This document shows positions 32,812-45,309 of a stretch of 64,000 nucleotides of DNA, piece by piece (the stretch's first letter is position 1; each line of letters begins with the position of its first letter). This DNA comes from Gonapodya sp. JEL0774 (taxonomy: Eukaryota > Monoblepharomycota > Monoblepharidomycetes > Monoblepharidales > Gonapodyaceae), in NCBI GenBank assembly GCA_027604505.1, contig JADIIX010000021.1, positions 124,001 to 188,000 on the forward strand, in the 5' to 3' direction. The notes under the pieces were generated by a model. It searched no databases, was not told the DNA's origin, and was given only the letters and a program-made list of their open reading frames with translations. The position numbers were made by a program, and so were the translations under genes.

Positions 32812-35800
32812 CTATCTGGGCTGCTCCTTGTAGTCCAAACCAGAGAAGAATTTGTGCTTTGTCACTTCTCCCGTCGTTGGCCGTTTTGATGGATCTCGCA
32901 AAAGCATCAAATTCAATAGCTCAAAAGCCGAATCAGAAACGGCATAGGGATATCGTATCTCCTTTGCCGTGATCTCAGCAACATCCCGAAACGGATTCTC
33001 TGAAAACAAAAGAATGTAAAACAGGATTCCTAAAGCCCACACATCCTGCTCAGGACCTCGGTAGGAGTTGCCTTCGAGGACTGAAGACCCATTGTAAGTA
33101 TTGGTGGAGGTAGTGGGGGTATCTCGCAAGATCCACTTATTTCACGTACCTTCAGGAGCAGCATAATCGAGCGTTCCACAAAAGGTTTTGAACACCACCC
33201 CGGGCTTGTAAAATGCAGCAGAGCCAAAGTCGACGATTGTTACATCCAAGCTGTCCGAGATAATTACATTCTCATCCTTAGAGGGAGGGTACCATTCAGT
33301 TCGCGCACTACCAACTCCACATTGACGGCTGAAACAAGGAAATTTCTAACCCACCTTTATGTCTCTATGCACGATCCCATTGGCGTGCAAGTACGCGACA
33401 CCATCGACCACCTGCTTGAAAATATGCTGCACAATCTCTTCCGGTATGCGATTGCTTCCCTTTCCGAGATACATCTCCACATAGTCAAAAAGGTCTGCCG
33501 ACCCCAAACACGGCATAACGACGTAGAAATATTGATCGTCCGAAAAAAAGTCCACGAGGTGTGCAACGTATGGCGATCGCCGAGGATCTTGACGGATCTT
33601 GTGCAAGACCAGAATCTCTGTTGGAACCATTCCCAGATCGGGGTCACTCGAGTAACGTGAGAGCGCAATCGAAGACCGCAGACAGTGCTTTATTACGTAG
33701 GGTGTCCGCGTTGGATCTCCTTTGAGGTACGCCTTCCTCACAAATCCGAAAGCTCCAGGAGATCCCAAACGTTCCCCAACAACGTACTTGGCCAATCCAA
33801 TTCGAGCGTGTTTGAGGGTTGGTGCAAGAGGAGCGATCGATGCAGTTTCCAAGCCCAAGTTGGATGCAGTGGGAGTCACTGTTTCGGTGTGAGATGCGAG
33901 ACTACGCTCCGAATTGAAACCTTGCACAGTGTTCATCTCCGATTCAATTGTCAACTCAGACCCGTGTTGACGTATCCCTTTGTCAGACGCCACATTCACA
34001 TCATCAATTACTCCATCAGCTCTTCCCTCTACACCCTCCAATCCTCTGTTAAGTGATTCCTCACCCAGTTTCATTCTGGTAGCAGAGACACTAGCTACCT
34101 CGCGGAGCTTGACCATAGCCACATGCCCCAGATTGCTTTTCATTAGTACCGCGGACCGAGCAGGGTGGTGAGCAGTCGAATTGGACAGAACAGAGCCTCC
34201 TATGGCTCCAGGTGCGTGATCAGATACGGCAAGCGGCGAGCGAAGACTTGAAACGTTGAAGGTGCTCCAAGATGACGTCGGGGCGACACCCTTGTGTAGA
34301 TTCCTCCGCCGATATGTTATCCACAGCGCCCACAAGTCGCCCCTGGCTTCCCTCACTCTCCTGACCCGCACGTCCACCAGAATCTTGGTTCCGTCTCTAT
34401 GCACGGCTTCCACCCTCTTGGTGTCCCCGTCCGGAATTTGCACGATTTCCCTGAAGGAGGGAAACAACCGCTCGACTGCGACTGTGCCTAAAGACTCCAC
34501 GTGGGCGCGAGAGAGACCAAGCATATACTTGGCAATGCTACGATTGAGGCTGGCTATGCTGCCAAGTGTCATCATCGGGGCCGGAGCGGAGCTGGTCGGA
34601 GCTTGTGCGGCGACAGTACTGATGTCAGTCCTTTCGTTCGAATCTTCAGGGTCGAACGGCCGGACGGATACCAATCCCGCAACGTATGGCATTGCGTGCA
34701 TCCTGAGCTCCACGACATCCTCCTCTTCCTCCCTCGTCCCACGACGACCGAGTTGTCTTTCTCCCTCTTCCACGACTCTCACAACACAAGGAAACGCCTC
34801 ACCTGAAGCATCAAGCCCACAAAAAAACTTATCGCGACGAATTACGGCGGGATCCAGCGAGGGCGCAACAGCAGATGGAGTCGCAGAGGAGCTGGCGAGC
34901 GCGGGCACGAGAGACCACAAGGTTCGGCCGATGAGGTCAGAAGAGGGGACGCCGAAAAACGCAAGAGAGGAGAGAGAAGAGGATGTGATGACACCCTAGG
35001 AACGACGAAGACCAGATAAATTAGATGTAGATATGGAGAAAGAAACGCCAAAGGGGTCTCCCCCGCGCTCACATCTCTCCGAACCGCGATCACACAATCC
35101 ACTTCCTCCACCGGTTGAAACATCCAGACGTAAACTCTCTGTCGGTCCTCCTTCACTTGGTTTTCAAGATCTTGTGGCGTGTCCGTCTCGGTCATAACCA
35201 GAGGGTCCACAGCGCCCCCCAGCGGGGCCGCTCTGACCCACTTTTCCTTGAGCCACAAGCTCGCTGGCGCAGAGGACCCGTCCGCGCGATGAATCCTCAC
35301 GACCTTGCCGTTCACCAAGACCTCGTCGTCTTGACCGTCCTTTCCCACCCTTGCTCTGACGACGCGCTCGGCCCGGTCCCCGTACCCGGTCCAAAAGCAC
35401 CTGTACACGCTCATGCCGAGCACTTCTTCGGGCTCGTACCCGAATAAGGACAGGAATGCCGGTGGTTGGGCGACCGTCAGGATCGTTCCTGACGAGGTGG
35501 TGGTGAGGAAAGTGGACGTGGTGGTCGCAATGAGAGTGGGTGTGTGAAGAGGTTTCGACGTGGAGGGAGAGAGAGGAGATGAAGATGACGACGGGGAAAA
35601 CGCCGCACGGTCCGAAATGAAGGCTTGTGCACCGTCCGTAGCGATACTGCCCAAGGTGTGGGAAGAAGCCGGAGTTATACCGGAGCCAGAGCCAGAGCAG
35701 TCGAGGGGAGCCTGTTGGGAGCTCACCGTCGACTCTTTTCTGTGTGGCCGTGGCGGGGAGGCGTTGAGCGCGGATTCTGTGGGCACGTCGGGCGTGCTCC

Positions 35801-37295
35801 AGACTCTGCTCGAGTCATTCAACGCGATGAAGGAGGAACCAGAGGGGAACGAAGTGGAGGATGTGATGGAGGATGGGGAGGTGAGATCCAAGGGGGACGT
35901 GCTTTGGCGGTGTTGGTTGTCGTTTGATGGGTCGGTCAGGGTTTCGCTAGCTTGGGAAAGGTTGCGGAGAGCAGCGAGCGGGGGTGGGGTGGGAAGAACG
36001 AACGATGTTGGAGACACTGCGGGGTCCGCGGAGGCCTGGAGTGGCCCCGAACCAGCACCAGGTCGCTGTGGAAGGTCAGCTCGTTGGGCAGCCACCAGGC
36101 CCACGCTACCGACACTGTCACCCGCACGGTCTCTCTTGAGGGCGGATACTCCAGCGATCCCATTGACAGATCTGGCGAGGAGCACCCTCCCTGAGCTGGC
36201 CCAAAGCCTCTCGCCGATGTCTGCCCTGAGCGGGGACATGGGAGAGGCTTTGGAACGTTTGGCTGGAGCGAAATCCGAAGGAGAGTATGAGAAGGAGAGA
36301 GGGGAGTCGGTGGAGAAGGTAGAGAGGGAGGATGGAGGCGACGACGATGGTGTCGAGGGGGATTCGAAGAGGGGTGAGTTTGATTGATGCGAGGTTCCTC
36401 CGGCAACGAGACGCTCTATGGCAGCGCTCGAAGAAAGGTCAGGGATCGCGTGGGATGTACTGAGACGGCCGGGAAGTGGGAATCGCGCCACCTGCCGCGG
36501 CCGCTGAGGCTGATGGGTGGTGTGCATTTGGATGTGTGGGTCGTTCCGTTCGTGCACAGGAACGAGGGCCGCCGCCGACGGATTATTATCCGACGAGTCA
36601 CGTTGTGGTAACAGCGGCATGCCAGCTGCCGATGCGAACAAGCGGCGAGGCAGGCTGGCCGATCTGACTGGAGGGCGGGGTCCGCTCGCTGCGAGGCCGC
36701 GCAACATACTACCTCCCCGGCAGCCGCTGGGCCCCGCACCGTTGGGACTGTCGTCGTCGCTGCCACCACAACCATAAAATGCGTCACCACGATAATGACT
36801 GCTATCCTCGTCGCCATCGTGGTCACCCTCCTCACGAATGAACGGTAGGGCGGACATGATCAACGGGTTGAAGGAGTCGAGCGATTCGAATCGCAGGTTT
36901 GCAACAGTGCCAGCTCTGGTGCCGGTGGGTCCGCAGTCATCTGCTGTCGCCCTCGTTCGACTCGAGTTGTCACAAGGGGCGGTGTAAATACACGATGGGT
37001 CACGAGTGTCGGCATGGTGTGTGTCGTCGGCTCTGGAGACGTCCCTCATTCCTCCTCCGCATTCCCCCAAGCCCCCAGACCAAGCGTCCAGACCGTCAAG
37101 ACCAAGACCAGCAAACGCACGGCGTTGCCGAGTGGGATCCGCCCATGTCTCCGACTTTAAAAAAGCGATTTCAAGCTGGTCGTCGCTGGCTGCACTGAGA
37201 CTCTGCGGGAGGGCGGGCAGAAACGAGTCCACGGACTTCGCCAACACTGGCGTCGCCGTCGCAGCGTTGTTGGACGATTGGCGATTCATTCTCAA
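32812..37295 (-). CDS. PAS-domain serine/threonine kinase (PASK/Psk1-Psk2 type)
   Basis: Nutrient- and energy-linked kinase family. About 1,400 residues. The first ~600 are Ser/Pro-rich and disordered. A PAS domain follows (ILTVAQPPAFLSLFGYEPEE, MSVYRCFWTGYG), then a second PAS-like unit after an intron at about 34995-35080 (GVITSSSLSSLAFFGVPSSD). The kinase starts YVVGERLGSPGAFGFVRKA, with the ATP-site lysine in YVIKHCLR. HRDIK and DENVIIS meet across an intron at 33262-33356, then VDFGSAA, TFCGTLDYAAPE and SYRGPEQDVWALG, the last typical of PASK. The stop is at 32812. PAS sensing of a metabolite is inferred from the family. It is divergent from ILV1, with a ~720-base shared promoter region. 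Confidence 0.9.
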
Positions 37296-38018
37296 ATAGG
37301 CCGATTCTGCGGGTTCCCGCAGGCTGTCAAATTCTGATCGCTGTCCGGGAATTTTCTATGCATTTTAAACTTGTTGCCCAAGGCTCCAAGGGAACAAACA
37401 GATCAGCGAAGACACCAGAACAAGCACTAAATTCACCTGAAGTTTCCACCAAAATGCCACGCCTGGATTAACAGCAATTATAAGAGTCCGATTTAAATCA
37501 CTTCTTTGCAAGAGTCTTGAGAACCGTAACTTTTATGCCGTCCTAGGAAAGTGGTGTCCACCCAACGCCGAGTCTGGTTCGGCACACCCCGTCCTACCTT
37601 CTTTCTCTCTCTCTTAGATGATGAGACAGAAGCTCAAATTTTGACATTGACGTTCCACTTGCGCACGAGCGAGGCGCTGGCAATATTACAGTAAAAGCAA
37701 ACAACTGGGACTCTTCGCTTTAACCAGTAACGGGGCAATCTCGCCAGAAAAATATGACAAAGGAAAGAGGCCATGTATAAAGGCAACAGTTGCAGCTTTC
37801 AACCCCAAGTAAATTATTCCAGGGGAGCGCCATGACCATTGACCCGGTTGTTGTGCTGTTATTCACAAATGGGGTACGCAGAATCACAGATTTTCGCATT
37901 GAACGTTTGCAAGAGAGAATTTACAACGCGATCGCAACTCAAATTCGAGCCGAAAGCGAAATCCAAATAATCTTGACCGTCCGTCGCCGTTGGAGCTGTC
38001 CCCCGACTCGATTCATCA
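37296..38018. other. divergent promoter region between PASK-type kinase and ILV1
   Basis: No gene. It is AT-richer than the flanks, consistent with two promoters. Confidence 0.5.
37774..37783 (+). promoter_or_regulatory. TATA-like box upstream of ILV1
   Basis: TGTATAAAGG about 240 bases before the ATG at 38019 on the same strand; it would imply a long leader or an upstream exon. Confidence 0.3.
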
Positions 38019-41000
38019 ATGCTCCCCTCTGCCGCCGCCGCACGCAACAACGGCCCCACGACCAACGGGAACGCCCCCGCCCCCGCCACCACCGTGACGA
38101 CGCTCGCGGCTACGGCTTCCACGCTGCCGCCGCTTCCGTCGCCACGCACATCGCTCAAGCCACTCGCTCAGCCTCAGCCTCTGTTCGCGTTCCCGGCCCC
38201 GTCCATCCCGCCCCCATCACTGCTCGTCGCCTCGCCTAGCTCACACCGCCTGAATCCTACGGAACCCATTGATGAGGATGATATCGATTACCTGAGATTG
38301 GTCCTCACGGCCCGCGTGTACGACGTGTGCATTGAATCGCCCCTCCAACACGCACCTCGACTCTCTACTCGCTTTGGAAACAAGCTGTTTCTCAAACGAG
38401 AAGATCTCCAACCCGTATTCTCCTTCAAATGTCGTGGTGCTTACAACAAAATCGCAAATCTCAGTCAAGAGGAGCGTGACAAGGGCATCGTCACAATGAG
38501 CGCAGGTGAGACCTCTTCTCTCATAATGTGACTGACAAAAACGGGCAACGTGCAACGGCAAAATGAAATATATATACGGACGGACGTCGTGCGATACCTC
38601 AAATCGAGCTACGGAGTCGTCACGGACCCATTCTCAGCATCACCCTTCACCAGTCTCGCTCGAACAGTCCAAAGAAAACCATGTGTACTCTAGCATTGCA
38701 AAGCCACCTCCTGCTTTCTCTCAATCATATCATTCTCTCCCTCCCGACTCCTTATCCCTGATGCCCCAATTCTTGTTGACCATTCGGACCACGCCCACCC
38801 CCCTCCCGCCCAGGCAACCACGCCCAAGGCTGCGCCCTCGCCGCACAAAAACTGGGAATAAAGGCGACCATCGTCATGCCCACTTTCGCTCCGGTGAGTG
38901 TCGCGTGTGTCGGTGCCGCCCGGTGGATTTTGGCGGATCTCGCGAAAATGGTGCGGTCGGTGTGCAGACCACCTGTGTGGTCATTATGGGAATGCAAGAA
39001 CACGGCGTTCCCTGATGTACTCACCCATCTGACCCACCGGAAGAGGGATGCACCCTGGACCGCACCCATCCCTCTACCCCCGACCATACCCCATTTTCCA
39101 TCCCTTCGTCGTTACCCGTGCTCCCGTTGACTCCTGCCACCCGCCGCCCTCCCCCACCTCTATTCCCACCCCACCCATAGAACATCAAAGTGTCCGCCGT
39201 CCGCGCGTTCGGCGCCAACGTGGTCCTACACGGGGACGATTTCGACGGCGCAAAGGCCGAGGCGATGCGCTTGAGGGACGAACAGGGGTTGACTTTCGTG
39301 CCGCCTTTTGACGATCCGTGAGTTGTGGGAGGGAGGAAGGAAAGGAGCAGAAGGATTCCGGGGTGGGGTGATTTCGGGAGCTGGGTTGATGACACAGATG
39401 GCATAGGGGTGGTCAAGATAAGAGCGTGGCCAGGGAGGAACGAATCGGCAAATCGTAAAAATCGTGGACCAATTCTAAGCCGTGTTTGTCTCAGTGGAGG
39501 GAGGTGATCGGCAGGGCTCTCTACGCCCTTGTGCTGAGGATATGAGAAGAACCTCATATCTCGAGAAGACAGACACTCTGCTGCAATGCCCTTAACAGGG
39601 GGCGCTCGCTCAGTTGTGACATTCTCATCTTCTCAACATTCACAAACAATCGACGCGCTTCCGGACCGCTGGGTCCCACCCCCATCGCTTCCATACAATC
39701 CGACCACGGCAGCTACGTCATCGCCGGGCAAGGCACAGTGGGCATGGAAATCCTTAAGCAACTCAAGCAAGACCGCTTGGACGCGGTATTTGTTTCGGTC
39801 GGCGGAGGAGGTTTGATCTCCGGAGTTGCGGCGTAGGTAGCGGTTTTTGTCCCTAAGTTGCCATCATCCTCAAATTTTCTCTGATTCAAAACGACGCTAG
39901 TTACATCAAACGTGTACGGCCGGAAGTGCGCATCATTGGTGTCAACGCCAACACCTCCACGGCCATGATGCAGTCCCTTCAACAACACAAACCCGTGCTT
40001 CTACAAACCTGCGGACTGTTTTCCGATGGGACAGCAGTGAGACTCGTCGGGAACGAGACGCTCAGGCTGTGCGAGAAGGTCGGTTGTGGAGAAACGAACA
40101 GTTGCGTCTTCATTAACCGAACGACGGCGCTCTAACTCGCCATCTTGATCCTCAGTACGTAGGTGGGTTGTGTGGCCGGGCATAGCACACTACATCGTTT
40201 ATGTGTTTGCCTTATCGACCGACGTGAACCCATACTCAGACGATTTTGTCACTGTGGATAACGACGAGATATGTGCGGCGATCAAGGACGTGTTTGAGGA
40301 CACCAGGGGTGTCGTAGAGCCAAGCGGAGCACTGGGCGTCGCTGGGTGGAAGAAATATGTGCAAGGCAACCCTCAGAGTACGTTTGTTCGGCCATCCGAC
40401 GGCATTGTCCTCACCCCAATGTTGCGAATGACCTCGGCCATTTGCTTTCTCATTGAATCTCAACAGTCAAAGACGGAGTGTTTGTGGCCATTCTCTCAGG
40501 CGCAAATGTCAATTTCGACCGACTCAAGTACATCGCAGATCGCGCCAACTTGGGACAGGGCAACGAGGCACTCCTTGGAGTGAAAATTCCGGAGTACAGA
40601 GGAACGTGAGTTCTCGATCGATACATTGAAGACCCAGTGTCTTTTTTTCGACTTTGCTCCGTCCAACCCAATATAAAACGCTCATTGCATCCCTTCCCTC
40701 AGCGTCCTGGAGCTCTACAAGGCAATTGTCCCACATGCGGTGACAGAGATCACATACCGAAAGGAGTCAGAGAACGCGACAGTCTGCGTGAGTCGGGCGT
40801 GTCTCCATCTCTCACAGGGTTATGAGGGATCGCCCACTGAATGATTTAACTATCGGACTGTTGATTTCTGCAGACGGCTTTTATGGCTTTTCAAGTGACA
40901 CCGAGCTCAGGTAGGAGGTGCCTTGCATTTTTTATCGAATCTATTGTCGATACATCTGTCCGTTAATGGTACTTGTATCCAATTCAAAGAGAAACCTAAT

Positions 41001-41544
41001 CCTGAAATCGCCCAGGTCATGAACGCCATTCGCGCCACCAAACTCTGTTACGAGCTGGTAGATTTGACCGATAATGACGTGGGTTGTGTTATTTTACGTT
41101 TGCGAGCTTGAACGATTGTTGCCGACGCATTTTTCGTTCACACAGTTTGCAAAAGACCACCTGCGTGTATTCGGTGGCCATCGTCAAGCAGGCCACCATA
41201 ACGAGCGTGTCTTGCGCATTCGGTTTGCCGAACGGCCTGGTGGCCTCTTTGAGCTTATGGGTGCTGTTTTCAATCGTTTCGAGATCACAATGTTGCAGTA
41301 CCGCAACACGGGGGGAGATACCGGGAGGTTGCTGGTAGCCTTTGAGGTCTCACAAACGGAAGAGGATGAGATGAAGTGGAAAATATTCTTAGAAGAGCTG
41401 GCAGGGAGGTGTTATGACTGTCGGTGTTCTGTGTCCCATCCTTTGGTGTGAAGAACTGGGACTGACCCTTTATCTGTTCACGTTGTTTTTCCAGGGGCAG
41501 ACGAGACACAAAACGTGGCCTTCAAAACTTTCTTCAAATCTTGA
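38019..41544 (+). CDS. ILV1: threonine dehydratase (threonine ammonia-lyase)
   Basis: First step of isoleucine synthesis, threonine to 2-oxobutanoate, in mitochondria. After ~80 Ala/Pro/Ser-rich residues (likely presequence) come [13 protein letters not shown] and [20 protein letters not shown]. The latter has the PLP lysine in SFKCRGA. NHAQG follows the first intron, the glycine loop is [13 protein letters not shown], and [10 protein letters not shown] sits before the C-terminal part. ACT-like regulatory units follow, one ending [18 protein letters not shown] and [14 protein letters not shown]. The last exon is joined through a GTCGGT donor to give [14 protein letters not shown] at the stop (41542-41544). 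At least nine introns. Feedback control by isoleucine is expected from the regulatory domains. Confidence 0.93.
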
Positions 41545-41784
41545 GCAATCTGCAACCGGGGAAATTTGGAACTCGCAAGGCGAGGGAAGGAATGGGGAAG
41601 ACCCAGTCATGATGAGGTTGCGCCGAATGAACCGACCTACCACCACCAATTTCTTTCCGGATTATGTAGCGACTAGTGAATTCTCCAGCCATAAAAGCAT
41701 TATGTATTGTGAAGAAGGTTACGTTGCTGCCCACAGAGTCGACTATTAAAATTGTATTTATTCGCCGAACTACAGTCGGCATCG

Positions 41785-43079
41785 ATGTCCGCAACCACCG
41801 AATCCGTCCGAGCAAATCGCCCGGCGCCACCTCGTCCTCGTCGAAAGCCATCGATCTTGGTGGTGCGTGCCTCGTACGATTATACGGCACGTTCGGACGC
41901 CGAACTATCCTTCAGCGAGGGGGACACGCTCTAGTACGTACAACAGATGATTCAATGCTTCAAACTAGAAGCACCTGGTCAGCGTTCATCTGGAGATTGT
42001 GGAATCGGCGATGGCTGTTTGATGGCTTAATGATGTTTCGGGCGTGATGTGATGTTACGGTGCATGTAACTGATCCAACACCTGGCATTTAGCATTGTCG
42101 AAAAGGAAGGCGAGTGGTGGAAGGCTCGAAAGGATGGGGAGGAGGGTTTCGTTCCGGCATCATATGGTGAGTCCTGGTGCTGGGTTTCAAATTGGTATTT
42201 CTAGTACTTCGTTCACTCCATTTCGCCCTCTTTCCATCTCTTTCTGGCCCGTTATCCTCTGGATTCCATTCATACGGTGAATTTGTCTCTGCTCGCTCTT
42301 ACAGTTGCCGCCAACACCTCGCCAATCAATCACCCTGTCCATGACGCATGTAAACGCGGCAACACCGGGTTCCTGAGGGAGCTGCTCGCCCAAGGCGCAT
42401 CCGTGAATGAACTTGACTTTGCTTCGAATGTGCCGCTTCACTGGGCGTGTCGTTCGGGAAAAGATGACTGTGTCAAAATGCTGCTCGAAAAGAATCCGGT
42501 TGTGGATCAGGCGGTAAGTTTATTGATAACTTATTGCAGCTTGGAACGTTTGCGTCTATTTTGGGTCGCGCTGGGTCTGTTTGCCTTTGATGGGAGTCTG
42601 ACAACTCCTCAAGCCGCACACTTTGAACCACCCTTGTGGTACACGAGGTTGCCGGAAACCACACAAACACGAGAGAGAATATTGTTAGCTGAAAATTGCT
42701 CACCGGAAAGCGGATACTTGGGCTCATGGTTGACGTCAACGCTTCACTAGAATCTTCTCATACCTGACTCAATTCCCTCACCGCGTAGAACAACATCGGA
42801 GACACTCCCCTCCACTCTGCATCATGGGGTAGTCACGCCAACTGTGCCGACCTCCTCCTGTCACATGCACACGCCAATCACAGCCCTTCGTTCGTCTTGC
42901 AAATGCTCATGGCCCGTAACCGTGCTGGAGAGACTCCATCAGATGTTGCCCGAGGTGTAGATGTGAAGGCTGTGCTGCAAAGGTGGGAGAGGATCTCCGC
43001 GCAGGAATCTGGTGGAAGTGGCGTTTCTGCGAGCTTTGAAGCACTCGCAGGTGCAAGTGAGGATGAAGGAGATGATTAG
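41785..43079 (+). CDS. SH3-ankyrin protein, OSTF1-like
   Basis: Small cytosolic scaffold. The ATG at 41785 opens MSATTESVR, with a Pro/Arg-rich N-terminus, then an SH3 domain: ASYDYTARSDAELSFSEGD, EGEWWKARKDG and FVPASYV across an intron at about 41932-42092. Ankyrin repeats follow: HDACKRGNTGFLRELLAQGA, VPLHWACRSGKDDCVKMLL and, after an intron at about 42514-42789, GDTPLHSASWGSHANCADLL. The tail is acidic (ASEDEGDD). Order and size match animal OSTF1. Binding partners cannot be told from sequence. Confidence 0.88.
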
Positions 43080-43236
43080 AATATCGCCTTTCCGAGTATT
43101 GGACTACACACGCTGTGACTCGAAAGTCATTTTATTGATTAATTTATCAAACCTCCTGTCTCCTGTGATCCCTTATTCATCTGCTGCCCCAACCCAATCA
43201 AAACATTGGGAACAAAAACCACCGTACCAATCGCAG

Positions 43237-43755
43237 ATGCGGAGTCTAGTCGTGCTTGCTATCTTCACCGTCATTTTACTCGCGGTCCCCCAGCCGATCG
43301 TCGCCGATGATGATGGAAGGGAGAGGCATCGACATGTCTTGGAACATTTACCACAGGGGAAAGACAAGTTCAAGTTCTCGGCCAATGAAGAGATTTATGT
43401 CATGTTCCTACTCCATGATATTGATCGTGATGGAAAACTCGACGGAATTGAACTTAGAGCAATGATAACGGTGACATAGACGATCTCTCCATCCGTTCCT
43501 CTCCCTTCTCATTGATTGTTACGATAGGACTCGTTGTCTCACGACGCCAAGGTGCCAATAATGAATCTTGAGGAGGCTGACTACTTGGTGGAAAAAATGC
43601 TCGATGCGGACGACTCCGATGGCGAGTGAGTTCCTTTTCCTCTCCCCTTTCTTCCTTCTCTCACAATCCCCCTGTCTCCTTTATTGCAATGGTGAAGTGG
43701 CAAGATATCCTGGCCGGAGTACTTGCAATCGACAAAAGCAAAACAGCCGGCGTGA
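43237..43755 (+). CDS. secreted/luminal EF-hand protein, MCFD2-like
   Basis: Signal peptide MRSLVVLAIFTVILLAVPQP, then ~35 polar residues and two EF-hands. The first loop is DIDRDGKLDGIE. The second, DADDSDGDGKISWPEY, forms only when an intron from the GTGAGT donor at about 43626 to the acceptor near 43700 is removed. Another intron (about 43470-43529) joins MIT to DSLSHDAK. The stop is TGA at 43753-43755. Length (~125 residues), signal peptide and spacing agree with MCFD2, the calcium partner of the cargo receptor LMAN1 in ER-to-Golgi transport. That role is inferred; other luminal EF-hand proteins look similar. Confidence 0.75.
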
Positions 43756-43855
43756 TATTCGATTGTCGCATCATCGCGATTCAAGAAAATGGTACATATC
43801 TCAAAGTTGTTTACATCTCCACAGTGTAAGAAGTAAATATAAACAACAAGAAACA

Positions 43856-45110
43856 TCATGAGAGCCGTTCCCGCGATTTCAACCTGTTCACTTGGTATTC
43901 AGGTCTCCACTTCCGTCCAAGAAAATCTCCATAGTATGTACCGTGTAATATATCAAGAAAGGGAAACGGGAACGCGTAGTTGACATTCACAAGCTCGTGG
44001 TGTGAGTCGTGATCCCGCGTGTTGTAAATACCAAGTGCAGACCATCGGATACCGCTATGGTCCATGATACCGGTGACCCCACACACTGCCATGTACCCAA
44101 GCCACACCCATAGAGTGAGGCCACCAGGGTAGAAGAATTGCACCAAGTGTGATGAAACCTCGGAAGCATCCTTGCCATACTCGAAGTTTAGGCGCAGAGG
44201 GAACATTCCACCATTGACAACATGCTCCAAGGTGAGTGCAAAACGGGGAAGGCAAATTTGCGAAGGGCCAAAGAGTATGAAGTAGTATCCAACTACATCG
44301 GATGGAGATAATTCGAAAATCTGTGGTCCAATATTGATATCATCTTCATTAACTTACATGCCTCAATTGGATGGATCATCATATCGTCGAACACTTCCGG
44401 GGAAACGTAATAATGGTGGTAGCGATGAAGCTTGTCATACAGCCATGGGAGATGCTGCAAGGGAATTTGTCATTCAAAAACTCACCCCTTAAAGTACGGG
44501 TATCTTACCATGAGACGGTGCCAGTAGTACTCTAAAACACCCTGGAAACAGTGTGCAAATATTGTACCCAACACCGCGTGCGAGAGATTGAATGAAGGAA
44601 AGCGCGCATTGCTCGGAAGAACGACGCAGGTGGTCTCTTCTGGTTGTGTCAGGATCAATTGCGTGGACTGATTGTTGCGGAATGCGGACACCTTTGTTGT
44701 TCGTTGAACACCAAGGTAAGTTAGTACCAAATATTATTCCAGATGTTGTTGCACGGCGGGCATCCCAACTCACCATTCTTCAACAAGCACTGGCACCGCT
44801 CAACAACAACCAAACTCACCATTCCCGCAAAAACAGAACTCATCAGAAGGTTGAATGTGCCTATGAGCCATAAAAACTTGTGTCTCCTTGCCTTCCTATT
44901 GTTTAGTATCGGAAGCCACCACTTGATCGCCTCGCTGCCAGTATTGATGAATCTATTCTTCGGTACAGTTTGTACTTTCCAGCATGTCACAGAGTCCCCC
45001 TGTAAGTAGTAAAACCAATATTGAAGGCATGTTGTGAGCAGAAGATAACCGACGAGTATCGAGATGGATGTTATGATGGCTGCCGGTTCCACATTGTAGA
45101 CAGATGCCAT
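43856..45110 (-). CDS. fatty acid hydroxylase / sterol desaturase superfamily enzyme
   Basis: Membrane di-iron oxygenase of the ER. The start at 45110 is MASVYNVEP. Hydrophobic segments include IITSISILVGYLLLTTCLQY. The histidine clusters follow in order: YYWHRLM at the end of an exon near 44515, KLHRYHHYY and MIHPIEA near 44350-44450, and RDHDSHHELVNVNYAFPF near 43965-44015. The C-terminus is basic. At least four introns; boundaries between 44480 and 44820 are approximate. The precise reaction (C-4 methyl sterol oxidation, C-5 desaturation or lipid hydroxylation) cannot be assigned. It is convergent with the MCFD2-like gene, 100 bases away. Confidence 0.85.
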
Positions 45111-45309
45111 TTAGTGGGTCTCCAAGCAGCTCCGAAATAAGTGTGTCTCCAAGAAGTTCCGAATGTGTCCCGTTCTAGGTGGAAACCTGAGGCCTTCGAT
45201 GATTTGATTATATTACATATAACGAAGTCCACAATGATACCTTTCACTTTCAATTTCTTTCCTTTTTACAACGATGGCGATGTAGAAGCGTCAAGATGTT
45301 ATGTACATG

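Noticed and set aside
33230-33345. Apparent insertion after HRDIK in the kinase
   Set aside because: Using the later acceptor (CCCTCTAAG) gives the normal HRDIKDENVIIS, so no insertion exists.
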